Positions 17,538 through 26,495 are shown, numbered from the stretch's first letter. The stretch is 58,690 bases of DNA from Sphingomonas lycopersici (GCF_026130605.1 NZ_JANFAU010000017.1:1-58690), one strand, 5' to 3'. The notes: generated by a model from the letters alone, not told the origin. A program made the numbers and translations.

Positions 17538-18431
17538 TCATTTCTCCTTTGCGGGAACCGCAGCATTCGCCGCCGGCGCGGCCGGGGCGCCAGGCGCGGT
17601 CTTCGTCTGGAACTGCTCGTTGATCTTCACCTTCGACTGCGCTTCCTTGATGATCTTGCCGAATTGCTCGCGGACCATGTTCTGGGTGCGCTGGGTGGTG
17701 AGGATCTGGCTCGCGATCTGGTTCGCCTGATCGCCCGAAATCGGCTGCGCCTGACGCTCGCGGATTCGCGCGACCATCACCGCATTGCCGTTCGGCAGAA
17801 CGAACACGTCGTCGATCTTCAGGTTGGAAATCTGCTTCGCCGCATCGGGGGGGATGGTGAGCGAATCGATCACCGCGGCGCCGCGGCGATATTGCACCTT
17901 GTTCTTGTCGAGCAGCGCGATGATCTCGTCCATCGTCTTGAGCGGCCCCATCTGCTGCACGATCTCCGGCTTGACCGAGCCGACGATCAACTGGTCGACC
18001 GAGATCAGCTGGCGCTGGGCGAAGGCCTGCGGATTGTCGCGCACATAAGCCGCGGCCTCGTCGGGCGAGACCTTCGGCAGCGTCGAGCGGACATTCTCCT
18101 CGAGCAGCTGGATCAGCGTCAGGTCGCGCGCCTTCTGCAGCGTGATCGCCGCGGTCGGGGTCTTGTCCAGCCCGCGCGCGACGGCTGCGTCGGCGAGGAT
18201 CTTGCGGTTGACGATCGACTGCAGCGCCGCCGGCTGCGCGCGCGCGCTGGCCTGCGGATCGGACGCGAGCGGCCCGAGCTCGAGCCGGACCTCGGAAGTG
18301 GTGATCTCCTTGCCGTCGACGGTCGCCGCGACCTGCCCGGTCGGCGCCGCGCCACCGCTGCCGCCCTTGCCGCACGCCGTGAGCGCGACACAGGCGAAAA
18401 GGATCGAAATTGTGCCGCTTTTCTTCATCAT
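17538..18431 (-). CDS. epsD: EpsD-family peptidyl-prolyl cis-trans isomerase lipoprotein
   Basis: A 297-residue lipoprotein: signal MMKKSGTISILFACVALTAC with lipobox LTAC, then a SurA/PpiC-like helical N-domain (VDGKEITTSEVRLEL, ALQSIVNRKILADAA) and a parvulin-like region (VDQLIV ... SLTIPPDAAKQISNL). EpsD proteins accompany exosortase EPS clusters and probably fold exported barrel or export components. Two adjacent ATG codons at 18431 and 18428 both fit; a longer in-frame extension upstream lacks signal-peptide features. The C-terminus is rich in Ala, Pro and Lys. It is one base upstream of the barrel gene. Confidence 0.88.
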   Translation of the reverse strand: MMKKSGTISILFACVALTACGKGGSGGAAPTGQVAATVDGKEITTSEVRLELGPLASDPQASARAQPAALQSIVNRKILADAAVARGLDKTPTAAITLQKARDLTLIQLLEENVRSTLPKVSPDEAAAYVRDNPQAFAQRQLISVDQLIVGSVKPEIVQQMGPLKTMDEIIALLDKNKVQYRRGAAVIDSLTIPPDAAKQISNLKIDDVFVLPNGNAVMVARIRERQAQPISGDQANQIASQILTTQRTQNMVREQFGKIIKEAQSKVKINEQFQTKTAPGAPAAPAANAAVPAKEK

Positions 18432-18570
18432 CTTCTTAGCATCCCCCCTGAAGGATAAGAATGAACAACGGTTTATAGGCGCAATCCCGCACTGATGATA
18501 GCGCGTCAACCTTACTGCTTAATGAAGTTTTTGCCTTGTTTCGGGATCCTAGGACGACGCTCACCCGAAA

Positions 18571-19752
18571 TCATGCCCTTTCCGTCCCGAAATCGTAAAT
18601 TCCGTGAAGCACGCCGTTCAGCGTGTCGCGGTAACGTGCGAGAATCGTGTCGCGCCGGAAAGGCAAAGTGCCGCCATTTTGCTGCCATTCGGCCAGCGCC
18701 TGTTTGCGCGGGCCGCTCTCGGTGATCAGCAGATCGAGCGCGCGCGCGATCGACGCCGGATCGCGCGCATCGGCGGCCAGCGCGAACGGGCAGTCGTCGA
18801 AATAGCCGTCGATCGCGGCGCCGCGCGGATAGACGATCGGGCATCCCGCGAGCAGCGCCTCGATGAACACCAGCCCGAACGATTCACGGCGCGAGGGCAA
18901 AGCGAAGGCGGTGCAGCCGTTCATCCATTGCTGCAGCGACGCCGGATCGAGCGCGCCGATGCGCCGGGCCTGGGCGCCCGCCGGGCGCAACGCCGCGTCG
19001 ACCGCCGCCTCGCTGCCGGCATCGCCCCCGCCGGCGACCTCCAGCGCCACCTCGGGGTGCGCCGGCTGCAGCGCGGCGACGGCGTGCGCCAGCGTCGCGA
19101 CATTCTTGTTGCGCCAGTGCATCAGGTGGAACGCGCTGCCGACGCGCGGCGGTGTCGCGCGCGGCGCGATCACCGTTTCGCTCGCCGGGATGCACGGCAG
19201 GTCGACGACCGGGTTGGCGCGCGCGCCGAACCTCGCCTCGCACCAGCGCGCGATCCACGGCGCGAACGCGATCACCGTCGCCGCTTCGTGCCAGATGCGC
19301 CGGTAACGCCGCGCGAGATCGGGGCGCGCGGTGATGATCTTCTGGTCGGTATTGCCTTGCAAGGTAACGAGGAACGGCACCCCCAGCCGCTGCGCCAGCC
19401 GCTGCGCGGCGAGCGCCTCGACGCTTAATTTGTGCGCGTGGATCGCGGCGACCGGCTCGCCGCGTGCCTTCAACTCGGCGAGGATCGTATCGGCGACCCG
19501 CCGCATCGCGGTGGCGAGTGCGACCCCGCGGCTCGGCGCGGCATAGCGCCAGCTTGCGATGCGGCCGTCGTCGGCAACCTTCTCTACCGCGCCGGGGCGC
19601 AGCCAGCCGCGCGCGCCGCCGCTGCGGTTGAGCGAGATCACGCGATGGGTGAAATCGCCCGCGGTCCCGTCCACCAACGAGGCGATAACGCGCGTCTTGG
19701 CCGGCTGGATCGCATCCGGATAATCCGCGCTGAGATGCAGGATCAGTGGCAT
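18571..19752 (-). CDS. Glycosyltransferase family 4
   Basis: A 393-residue GT-B fold enzyme beginning MPLILHLSADYPDA. The C-terminal half contains the GT4 donor-binding pattern: ALPSRRESFGLVFIEALLAG, including the E-x7-E type spacing. An N-terminal IHAHKLSVEAL segment and VTLQGNTDQK are also family-like. It should add a sugar to the lipid-linked repeat unit at the cytoplasmic face. The ATG at 19752 is chosen because the longer frame covers GC-rich intergenic sequence with an arginine-rich non-homologous leader. A 139-base gap separates it from epsD downstream. Confidence 0.85.
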   Translation of the reverse strand: MPLILHLSADYPDAIQPAKTRVIASLVDGTAGDFTHRVISLNRSGGARGWLRPGAVEKVADDGRIASWRYAAPSRGVALATAMRRVADTILAELKARGEPVAAIHAHKLSVEALAAQRLAQRLGVPFLVTLQGNTDQKIITARPDLARRYRRIWHEAATVIAFAPWIARWCEARFGARANPVVDLPCIPASETVIAPRATPPRVGSAFHLMHWRNKNVATLAHAVAALQPAHPEVALEVAGGGDAGSEAAVDAALRPAGAQARRIGALDPASLQQWMNGCTAFALPSRRESFGLVFIEALLAGCPIVYPRGAAIDGYFDDCPFALAADARDPASIARALDLLITESGPRKQALAEWQQNGGTLPFRRDTILARYRDTLNGVLHGIYDFGTERA

Positions 19753-19804
19753 CGCGCCCCCCTCGGCGACATGCTCCCGTCGCGCATTTCGCGCGGCACC
19801 GGTC

Positions 19805-19862
19805 CGCTCCCCCGCCCGGCCCCCCGCAAGCGTATCCTGACGGGAGGCGGGGTGGGGGAGCG
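19805..19862. repeat. GC-rich imperfect stem-loop between two glycosyltransferase genes
   Basis: Arms CGCTCCCCC (19805-19813) and GGGGGAGCG (19854-19862) are exactly complementary, and the sequence inside continues the pairing imperfectly. It lies in the 139-base gap between the GT2 and GT4 genes of the leftward run. It could be a dispersed palindromic element or a processing or attenuation site inside the operon. There is no T-run on either side, so a simple terminator is unlikely. Confidence 0.45.
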
Positions 19863-19891
19863 GGCCGGCGCGGCCGTGTCGGAACAGGCGC

Positions 19892-20851
19892 TTAATAACC
19901 TGCCAGCCAATCGCGTCGTTGCCCCCAGATCTGGAGCAGCCGCGCGCGCGCCTCGGGCTCGCGCGTGGTGACCGCGCCCAGCCGGCGGGCGAGCCCCCAC
20001 ATCCACAATTGCGCGACGCCCAGCGGCACCAGCGGCTTCGCCCAGTGATCGCGCACCAGCGTCGCCTTGGCACGCATCACCGCGACGGTCTTGTCGGCGC
20101 GCTTGGCGGTCGACGCGCCGACGAGATGCATGATCTCGGCATCGGGGGTGATCATCGGGCGATAGCCCAATGCGCGCGCGCGCAGGCACAGATCGGCATC
20201 CTCGCCGTACATGAAATAGCGCCGGTTGAACCCGCCGAGCCGCCGCCACAGTTCGGTCGAGGTCAGCAGGAAGCAGCCGACGACGATATCCACCTCGCGC
20301 ACGCTGTCGCGCTGCCACCCGCCCATCGCCTCCGGGTTGAACAGGGTCGAGCGCGGGAAGGCGCGGGCGAGTCCGCTGGTCTGGGTGAACAGGCTCCACG
20401 GGGTGATGCGCTGCCAGCAAGACGCCTGGTTGAGCGATCCGTCGGGAAACACCGTGCGGCCGCCGACGATCCCCGCTTTGGGATTGGCCTTGGCGAAAGC
20501 GAGCAGATTGGCGATCGCGCCGGGATGCGTCTCGGTATCGGGGTTGAGCAGGCACAGCCACGGCGTCGTCACGGTTTCGGCAACGAGGTTGTTGGCGGCG
20601 GCGAAGCCGATATTTTCCGGGTGCGCGATCGTCTCGATCTCGGGGAAGGCGGCGGCGACCGCGGCAGCGCTGCCGTCCGACGAGGCGTTGTCGAACACCA
20701 CCACCCGCATCGCGACGTCGCCGGCATTGGCCAGCAATGTCTCCACCGCGCGCACCGTCAGATCGCGGGTGTTGTAGCTGACGATGATCACCGTCACTTC
20801 GGGCGAAGCGCCGCTGGTGCGAGCGGGTTCTTGGGACTGCGCCGCATTCAT
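19892..20851 (-). CDS. Glycosyltransferase family 2 (rhamnosyltransferase-like)
   Basis: A 319-residue GT-A enzyme. It starts with VTVIIVSYNTRDL, has VVVFDNASSDGSA for nucleotide binding, the metal-binding-type LLNPDTE in place of DxD, and MYGEDADLCLRARALGYR near residue 215, which is the usual acceptor-side motif. This pattern is typical of rhamnosyltransferase-like GT2 enzymes of polysaccharide loci. It is the first gene of the nine-gene leftward run and is divergent from the Alg14-Alg13-like gene across a 157-base gap that must hold both promoters. Confidence 0.87.
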   Translation of the reverse strand: MNAAQSQEPARTSGASPEVTVIIVSYNTRDLTVRAVETLLANAGDVAMRVVVFDNASSDGSAAAVAAAFPEIETIAHPENIGFAAANNLVAETVTTPWLCLLNPDTETHPGAIANLLAFAKANPKAGIVGGRTVFPDGSLNQASCWQRITPWSLFTQTSGLARAFPRSTLFNPEAMGGWQRDSVREVDIVVGCFLLTSTELWRRLGGFNRRYFMYGEDADLCLRARALGYRPMITPDAEIMHLVGASTAKRADKTVAVMRAKATLVRDHWAKPLVPLGVAQLWMWGLARRLGAVTTREPEARARLLQIWGQRRDWLAGY

Positions 20852-21008
20852 GCCTTAGCGTTAGCCGCCCGATACGCCGCGCGTCGAGGAGTTTTCCAAA
20901 CGATCCGGCGTCATTCCGGCACATGCCATGTGATCCGGCGCCGGGGGACGGCTCGATTCGCGCCGCATGCTCGGCTAGCACGGCCTCCCTTGCCAGCGGA
21001 GACTGCCC

Positions 21009-22037
21009 TTGCCGAACGCCGACGCCCCCCGCCAGCCGCTCATCTGCCTCGCGGCGTCGGGCGGCGGCCATGTCCGGCAGATCCTCGACCTGAAGCCGGT
21101 GTGGGAGAAATATCCGCACTTCTTCGTCACCGAGGATACCGCGCTGGGGCGCTCGATCGCCGCCGAGGAGGATACCGCCTTCGTCCCGCATTTCGCGCTT
21201 GGCCAGGCCAAGCTGGGGCGGCCGTGGCAGATGATCGCGGAGGCGTGGCGCAGCATCTTCACCTCGTGGCAGATCATTGCGCGGCGCCGGCCCGATCTGT
21301 TCATCACCACCGGCGCCGGATCGCAATTGTTCGTCATGCTGTTCGCGCGGCTGCGCGGCGCGCGGGTGATCCTGATCGATTCGTTCGCACGCTTCACCCG
21401 CCCGTCCGCCTTTGCGCGGCTCGCCGGCTGGCTGGCGCATGTCCGCATCGCGCAATCGGCGGAAAGCGGGCGGCAATGGCGCGGCGCTTTGGTGTTCGAT
21501 CCGTTCCGATCGCTCGATACGCCGCCGCCGGCAAAGGCGCCGCTGCTGTTCGCGACGGTCGGCGCCACCTTGCCGTTCGAGCGGCTGGTGCGGCTGGTGG
21601 AGGAGGCGCAGGCGGCGGGGGAGATCCCCGAGCGAATCGTGCTCCAGCGCGGGGTCGGCGGGCATGTGCCGGCGGGGCTCGATTCGGTCGAGACGATCCC
21701 GTTCCAGGAGGTGCAGCAATTGCTCGACCAGGCCGATATCGTCGTATGCCACGGCGGCACCGGCTCGCTGATCACCGCGTTGCGCGCGCATTGCCGGGTG
21801 ATCGCGGTGCCGCGGCTGTTCGCGCTGGGCGAGCATTATGACGATCATCAGGCCGAAATCACCGCCGCCTTCGCCGAGCGCGGGCTGATCGAGGTGGTCG
21901 GCGCGGACGAGCCGCTCGGCCCGGCGCTGGCGCGCGCGCGGGCGCGCCAGCCGGTCGCGGCGACGACAGATCCATCCGAATTGATCGCTTTTCTCGACGG
22001 CGAAGCGGCCAGGCTCGCCGCGCGCAAGGCGCGATGA
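21009..22037 (+). CDS. Alg14-Alg13-type fused glycosyltransferase (PssD/PssE or GelK-like)
   Basis: A 342-residue protein joining two domains that are separate in many organisms. Residues 10-165 resemble Alg14/PssD, the membrane anchor and acceptor half: LICLAASGGGHVRQIL and LFITTGAGSQLFVMLFARL. Residues 175-335 resemble Alg13/PssE, the UDP-sugar-binding half: FATVGATLPFERLVRLVEEA and CHGGTGSLITAL. Sphingan GelK/SpsK glucuronosyltransferases have this fused form, so transfer of GlcA or Glc is possible. The start is TTG 21009 with GGAG seven bases upstream; no ATG occurs before the first domain. Confidence 0.8.
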   Translation: MPNADAPRQPLICLAASGGGHVRQILDLKPVWEKYPHFFVTEDTALGRSIAAEEDTAFVPHFALGQAKLGRPWQMIAEAWRSIFTSWQIIARRRPDLFITTGAGSQLFVMLFARLRGARVILIDSFARFTRPSAFARLAGWLAHVRIAQSAESGRQWRGALVFDPFRSLDTPPPAKAPLLFATVGATLPFERLVRLVEEAQAAGEIPERIVLQRGVGGHVPAGLDSVETIPFQEVQQLLDQADIVVCHGGTGSLITALRAHCRVIAVPRLFALGEHYDDHQAEITAAFAERGLIEVVGADEPLGPALARARARQPVAATTDPSELIAFLDGEAARLAARKAR

Positions 22038-22145
22038 TCCGGAATGACGGAAAGAATAGTGGTATAAAGGGCCAGGAAAACAGGCACGCAGTGCTGCGAC
22101 TTGCGTTGACGCCGTTAACGAGCCATTTCCTCTCCCGGGGCTAAG

Positions 22146-22170
22146 GCGTGTTGAATTTGCTGCAACACGC
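22146..22170 (+). promoter_or_regulatory. Stem-loop upstream of the exosortase accessory gene
   Basis: Perfect 8-base arms GCGTGTTG and CAACACGC surround a nine-base loop. It lies in the 184-base gap before the 79-residue membrane protein gene, about 50 bases from its ATG, so it may be an operator or part of the 5' leader. Coding is absent here. There is no T-run after it. Confidence 0.35.
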
Positions 22171-22221
22171 TGGACGGGTGTCCCAATGCTGATTGCCGTT
22201 TCGTGAATCCAGAGGTGCTAG

Positions 22222-22461
22222 ATGGAAACCCCGTTCGATTGGCTGACGCTCATGGTCTTCACCGGCCTGGTCGTCCTGCTGCTGCAGCGGTCGGCGGCGG
22301 AAAATCCGGTCGACAAATTGTGGCAATATGCGCCGCCGGCGATCGGCTGCGCGGTGGTCAATTATCTCGGCAACGAAGGATATGTCGTGGTCGCGATCGC
22401 CGGGCTGGTCGCGGTGATCGCCTATATTTATTACGTCCTTCGGCCGAAGATCAGCTTCTGA
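22222..22461 (+). CDS. Small membrane protein, XrtV sorting system accessory-like
   Basis: A 79-residue protein with an N-terminal METPFDWLT followed by three hydrophobic segments (MVFTGLVVLLLQ, AIGCAVVNYLGN and VAIAGLVAVIAYIYYVL) and a basic C-terminus. It matches my recollection of a small conserved protein found beside XrtV exosortases in sphingomonads and named as an accessory of that sorting system. Its exact role is unknown. It has AGAGG before the ATG and lies 82 bases before the AAA ATPase gene, probably as one transcript. Confidence 0.65.
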   Translation: METPFDWLTLMVFTGLVVLLLQRSAAENPVDKLWQYAPPAIGCAVVNYLGNEGYVVVAIAGLVAVIAYIYYVLRPKISF

Positions 22462-22543
22462 TCGGATCCGCCGGGCGCGTCGCGCCTTTTTCGTACGCGG
22501 CGTGCTTGGCCGCAGCCCCGTCTCAGCCAATCCAGGACGCGTT

Positions 22544-23866
22544 ATGATCTGGACCCGCATCGTGAATTTCCTGCTCGGCCGCCGGCCGGCCCCACCGCCC
22601 GAGCGCGTGGCGCTCGTCGTGCCGGCGCACGCCGGCCCGCTGATTCGGCGGGCGTCCGAGCTGCCTGAAGATGCGCACGCCGCGCCGCTGCCGCGTTTCC
22701 GCAGCAGCGCCGCCGATGCCAGCCGCCCCGCGCGCAGCGATCGCCAGCTCGATCAGCGCCGGCAGAAGCTGCAGCGCGCCTTCACCCCGTCGCAGCCGGT
22801 GCGCGACGAGCGGCGCTTCGCCGGGCGCAAGGAGACGTTGGTCTCGCTGATCCGCGCGGTGGAGGAACAGAATCTCCACGCGGTGATCTTCGGCGATCGC
22901 GGCATGGGCAAGACCTCGATGCTGCACGTCTTTTCGCGGCTGGCGCGCGAGGCGCGTTATATCGTGCGCTACACCTCGTGCAGCGAGACATCCGAATTCG
23001 ATCCGATCTTCCGCGCGATCACCGCGGATATCCCGCTGCTCTACCACGCCGATTTCGATCCCACGTCCGAGGAGGCGGAACGCGGCGGCACGCTCGCCGA
23101 TCTGCTGCCCGAACAGACGCTGACCCCGGTGCGGATCAGCGAAAGCCTCGCGCGGCTTTCGGGTACGCGGGTGCTGATCATGCTCGACGAATTCGATCGC
23201 GTGCAGTCGATCGATTTCAAGCGCTCGATCGCCGAGCTGATCAAGAATCTGTCGGATCAGTCGATCCCGGTGCAGATCGTGATCGCCGGGGTCGCCGGCA
23301 ACCTCAACGAACTGCTCGAGCATATCCCCTCGATCCGCCGCAACGTGGCGGGGATCCCGGTGACCGGGATGGCCGACGACGAGGTGCGCGAGCTGATCCA
23401 TATGGGCGAGGGCGCCAGCGATCTGACCTTCACCGACGAGGCGCGCGACGATGTCGTCAACGCGGCGCAGGGTTCGCCCTATGTCGCGGGTCTCGTCGCG
23501 CAATATGCTGCGAGCGATGCGCTCGATCGCGATTCGACCGAGGTCGAGACGCGCGACGTCCACAGCGGGATCAAGCGCGCGCTGGGCGAGGTGAAGGTGC
23601 GGATGGGGCCGGCGAGCCAGTTGCACCTCAGGGTGCTGCTTGCCGACGTGCCCCCCGAGGCGGTGGCGCCGCTGGCGCAGGAAGGGCTGCGCAACTTCGG
23701 CATGGTCCACGGCGGCAGCCCGAGCGACACGAAGCGCGCGATGGTGATCGCGCGCGCGGTCGAAGCCGGGGTGCTGGCGGCGGATCAATCGCACGGCGGC
23801 CGCGATTTCCGCTTCACCGACGACAGCGTCGCGCTCTATCTGTGGCTCGCGGCTTGCCTTGTGTGA
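22544..23866 (+). CDS. AAA ATPase, ExeA-like, of the exosortase/EPS locus
   Basis: A 440-residue protein. A short amphipathic N-terminus (MIWTRIVNFLLGRR) precedes a disordered basic linker to about residue 85. Then comes an AAA+ core with RFAGRKETL, Walker A GDRGMGKT at 117-124, and Walker B VLIMLDEFDRV near 200. The C-terminal part resembles winged-helix lids. The XrtA-type EPS clusters also carry an ExeA-like ATPase, so a role in assembly or regulation of export is plausible. I start it at ATG 22544; an upstream GTG at 22502 lacks a ribosome site. No DNA-binding domain is recognised. Confidence 0.75.
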   Translation: MIWTRIVNFLLGRRPAPPPERVALVVPAHAGPLIRRASELPEDAHAAPLPRFRSSAADASRPARSDRQLDQRRQKLQRAFTPSQPVRDERRFAGRKETLVSLIRAVEEQNLHAVIFGDRGMGKTSMLHVFSRLAREARYIVRYTSCSETSEFDPIFRAITADIPLLYHADFDPTSEEAERGGTLADLLPEQTLTPVRISESLARLSGTRVLIMLDEFDRVQSIDFKRSIAELIKNLSDQSIPVQIVIAGVAGNLNELLEHIPSIRRNVAGIPVTGMADDEVRELIHMGEGASDLTFTDEARDDVVNAAQGSPYVAGLVAQYAASDALDRDSTEVETRDVHSGIKRALGEVKVRMGPASQLHLRVLLADVPPEAVAPLAQEGLRNFGMVHGGSPSDTKRAMVIARAVEAGVLAADQSHGGRDFRFTDDSVALYLWLAACLV

Positions 23867-23934
23867 TTCGACGGGACTGATCACAGAGCGGACCGCGCCG
23901 CCCCACGACCGGTTCAGATTTCGAGGTCCCGCGC

Positions 23935-25113
23935 ATGTCCGTCGATGTGGTTTCCCCTCCTAGGGCCGATTCCGGCGCGAGCGCGGGCGTTCCCCAGCTT
24001 TCGATCATCTCGCCCGCCTATAACGAGCGCGCCAATATCCGTCCGCTGGTCGCGGCGGTGGCGGCGGCGATGGGGGGGACGCGTTGGGAGCTGATCGTCG
24101 TCGACGATGACAGCCCCGACGGGACCGCGGAGGAAGTGTTCGCGATCGCGGGCGAGGGGTATCCGGTGCGCTGCATCCGGCGCATCGGGCGGCGCGGGCT
24201 CGCCTCCGCGGTGGTCGAGGGCGCGCTGGCGGCCAATGCCGCGGTGATCGCGGTGATCGATGCCGATCTCCAGCATGACGAAAAGCTGCTGCCCGCGATG
24301 CTCGCGCTGATCGCCGCGGGCGACAGCGATCTGGTCGTCGGCAGCCGGCATGTCGACGGCGGCGGGGTGGGCGACTGGTCGAAGGACCGGCAGGCGATGA
24401 GCAGCTTCGCCACCTGGTGCGCCAATCTCGCGCTTGGCACCGGGATCAGCGATCCGATGAGCGGCTTCTTCGCGATCCGCCGCGACGTGTTCCACGCCAG
24501 CGTCCACGATTTGTCGCAGCAGGGCTATAAGATCCTGCTCGATATCATCAGCTCCGCGCCGCACGCGCTTCGGATCACCGAAATCCCCTATGTCTTCCGC
24601 AACCGCGTGGAGGGGGAGAGCAAGGTCGATCTGATGATCATGCTCGAATTCCTCTTCCTGCTGATCGAGAAGGTGACCCGCGGGCTGATCCCGCCGCGCT
24701 TCGTGCTGTTCTCGGCGGTCGGCGGTATCGGGCTGGTCGCGCATGTCGCGGTGCTGCAGGCGCTGAAATCGTTCGGCAGCACCTTCCTCGTCGCGCAGAC
24801 CGCCGCCACCGCGGTGGCGATGACGCTCAACTATGTCATCAACAATTCGGTCACCTATCGTTCGCAGCGGCTGCGCGGTCGCCGCTTCGTGATCGGCTAT
24901 TTCATCTTCTGTCTCGTCTGCTCGATCGGCACGCTGGCCAATATCGGGGTCGCCGATCTCGTGCTCGCCGATGAGGGCAATTGGGCGCTTGCGGGGGTGG
25001 CCGGCGCGCTGATGAGCGCGGTGTTCAACTTCGGCGTCGCCACCCAGTTCGTCTGGTCGCAACGCCGCCGCCCGCGCCGGCCGAGGGTGAGGCGGTCGCC
25101 CGTCGCTCAATAA
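23935..25113 (+). CDS. GT2 glycosyltransferase fused to a GtrA-like membrane domain
   Basis: A 392-residue two-domain protein. Residues 20-240 are a dolichol-phosphate mannosyltransferase-like GT2: LSIISPAYNERANI, VDDDSPDGTA and VIDADLQHDEK. Residues 255-380 form a four-helix GtrA domain (RFVLFSAVGGIGLVAHVAVL, LNYVINNSVTYRS). Such fusions make a polyprenyl-phosphate sugar and help it cross the membrane for glycan decoration. In this locus it may add a side branch to the polymer. It ends seven bases inside the convergent sugar transferase gene. The ATG at 23935 follows the ATPase stop by 68 bases. Confidence 0.88.
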   Translation: MSVDVVSPPRADSGASAGVPQLSIISPAYNERANIRPLVAAVAAAMGGTRWELIVVDDDSPDGTAEEVFAIAGEGYPVRCIRRIGRRGLASAVVEGALAANAAVIAVIDADLQHDEKLLPAMLALIAAGDSDLVVGSRHVDGGGVGDWSKDRQAMSSFATWCANLALGTGISDPMSGFFAIRRDVFHASVHDLSQQGYKILLDIISSAPHALRITEIPYVFRNRVEGESKVDLMIMLEFLFLLIEKVTRGLIPPRFVLFSAVGGIGLVAHVAVLQALKSFGSTFLVAQTAATAVAMTLNYVINNSVTYRSQRLRGRRFVIGYFIFCLVCSIGTLANIGVADLVLADEGNWALAGVAGALMSAVFNFGVATQFVWSQRRRPRRPRVRRSPVAQ

Positions 25114-26495
25114 GCCTGCGGGTGGACGATCACCCGGATCGTGTTGAAGATGATCGAGATGTCGCGCGACAGCCGCCAGCCGTCGATATATTCGAGATCG
25201 GCCTGCAGACGCTTTTCGAGATCCGATTGCTCGTGGGTCGCGCCGCGATAGCCGCGGATCTGCGCCAGCCCGGTGATCCCCGGCTTCAACGTGTGGCGCA
25301 GCCAGTATTTCTGCGTCACTTCCCAGAACAATTTGTCGCCGGCGAGCGAGCCCAGAGCGTGCGGGCGCGGGCCGACGATGCTCATGTCGCCCTTGAGCAC
25401 GTTGAACAGCTGCGGCAGCTCGTCGATGCTGGTGCGGCGGATGATCCGGCCGACGCGGGTGATGCGATCGTCGTCGCGGGTCGCCGAGCGATTGCCCGAA
25501 AAATCGCTGCTCTGCGCCTTCATGCTGCGGAATTTCAGGATCTTGAACGGCTTGTTGTCGCGGCCGAGGCGGGTCTGGGCGAACAGCACCGGACCGCGGC
25601 TTTCGAGCTTGATCGCGATCGCGACGAGCACCAGCAGCGGCGCGACGAACAGGACCGCGCCGCCCGCCAGCGTCAGATCCATCACACGCTTCTTGATCCG
25701 CGCGCCGAGCGACATCGGCCCGCGCGCGACGACGATCGTATCGTGCCCGTGATAACGCCCGATGCCGATCGCGCCGAGCGGGGTTTCGCCCTCCAGCAGC
25801 ATCTCCGCGGTGACGCTATAGGCCTTCATCAGCAGCGCCCATTGGTGGCGCCGCTCCTCGGTGGTGGAGACGATGACGCGGTCGAACGGTCCGACCAGCG
25901 CGGCGAGCCGCGCCAGCATTTGCGGATCGTTGAGATCGGGCTGGAACCCGGCGGCTTCCGCGTCGAAAACGTGATAGGCGCCCGGCCGCGGCGGCACCCC
26001 GTCGATGATCAGCAATTCGCCGATCAGCCCGCCCGGCACCGGGCTGACGAAACACATCGCGAAGATCAGCCGCCCCATCGCGATGAACGCCATGCTGCTG
26101 ACGATCGACACGCCGAACGCGGCGCGCGACACCAGCGGCCCGGCATATTGGAAGAACAGCAGCAGCGCGACCGCGCTGGTCGCCATGACGAAGGCCCCCA
26201 GCGCGCGGCGCAGCGATTCGGACAATCGTTCGAGCGCGATGCGCGAGATCGCGCCGTTGCGCGAGGCGAACAGCAGGTGAAGCGGCAGGATCAGCCAGCC
26301 GAGCTCGATCCCGTTGGGCGCCAGCCAGCGCCAGTCGCGGATCACGCGGCCGACCGAGAAGCCGGCGCGGATCGCGGCGATGTCGCACAGGCACAGCCCG
26401 AGGAAGAGCAGCCCGCGGACCTTGCCCTTGTCGAGGCGGATCGCGGGCGGGTTGCCGGCGACAGGCGATTCGGCGGTCGCGGTCGTCGTCGTCAC
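25107..26495 (-). CDS. Polyprenyl-phosphate sugar phosphotransferase (initiating transferase, WbaP/PssY-like)
   Basis: This enzyme starts repeat-unit synthesis by moving a sugar-1-phosphate from a nucleotide sugar to undecaprenyl phosphate. The frame has about five N-terminal membrane helices, a middle nucleotide-sensing domain, and the catalytic PF02397 domain. That domain shows KRVMDLTLAGGAVLFVAPLL, KILKFRSMK, SIDELPQLFNVLKGDMSIVGPRPH and LKPGITGLAQIRGYRG. I start it at GTG 26495 (462 residues), which has GGAG nine bases upstream; a TTG a few codons earlier is also possible. The much longer frame to 26783 covers intergenic sequence. Confidence 0.9.
   Translation of the reverse strand: MTTTTATAESPVAGNPPAIRLDKGKVRGLLFLGLCLCDIAAIRAGFSVGRVIRDWRWLAPNGIELGWLILPLHLLFASRNGAISRIALERLSESLRRALGAFVMATSAVALLLFFQYAGPLVSRAAFGVSIVSSMAFIAMGRLIFAMCFVSPVPGGLIGELLIIDGVPPRPGAYHVFDAEAAGFQPDLNDPQMLARLAALVGPFDRVIVSTTEERRHQWALLMKAYSVTAEMLLEGETPLGAIGIGRYHGHDTIVVARGPMSLGARIKKRVMDLTLAGGAVLFVAPLLVLVAIAIKLESRGPVLFAQTRLGRDNKPFKILKFRSMKAQSSDFSGNRSATRDDDRITRVGRIIRRTSIDELPQLFNVLKGDMSIVGPRPHALGSLAGDKLFWEVTQKYWLRHTLKPGITGLAQIRGYRGATHEQSDLEKRLQADLEYIDGWRLSRDISIIFNTIRVIVHPQAY

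Noticed and set aside
16076..17623. 515-codon + strand frame opposite the Wza and barrel genes
   Set aside because: Antisense shadow without domains; both minus-strand genes have signal peptides and family motifs.
4024..26495. Assignment of the locus to gellan/welan-type sphingan synthesis
   Set aside because: Only the fused Alg14-Alg13 enzyme recalls GelK. The typical sphingan lyase, rml genes and gel gene order are not present, so the polymer is left unnamed.
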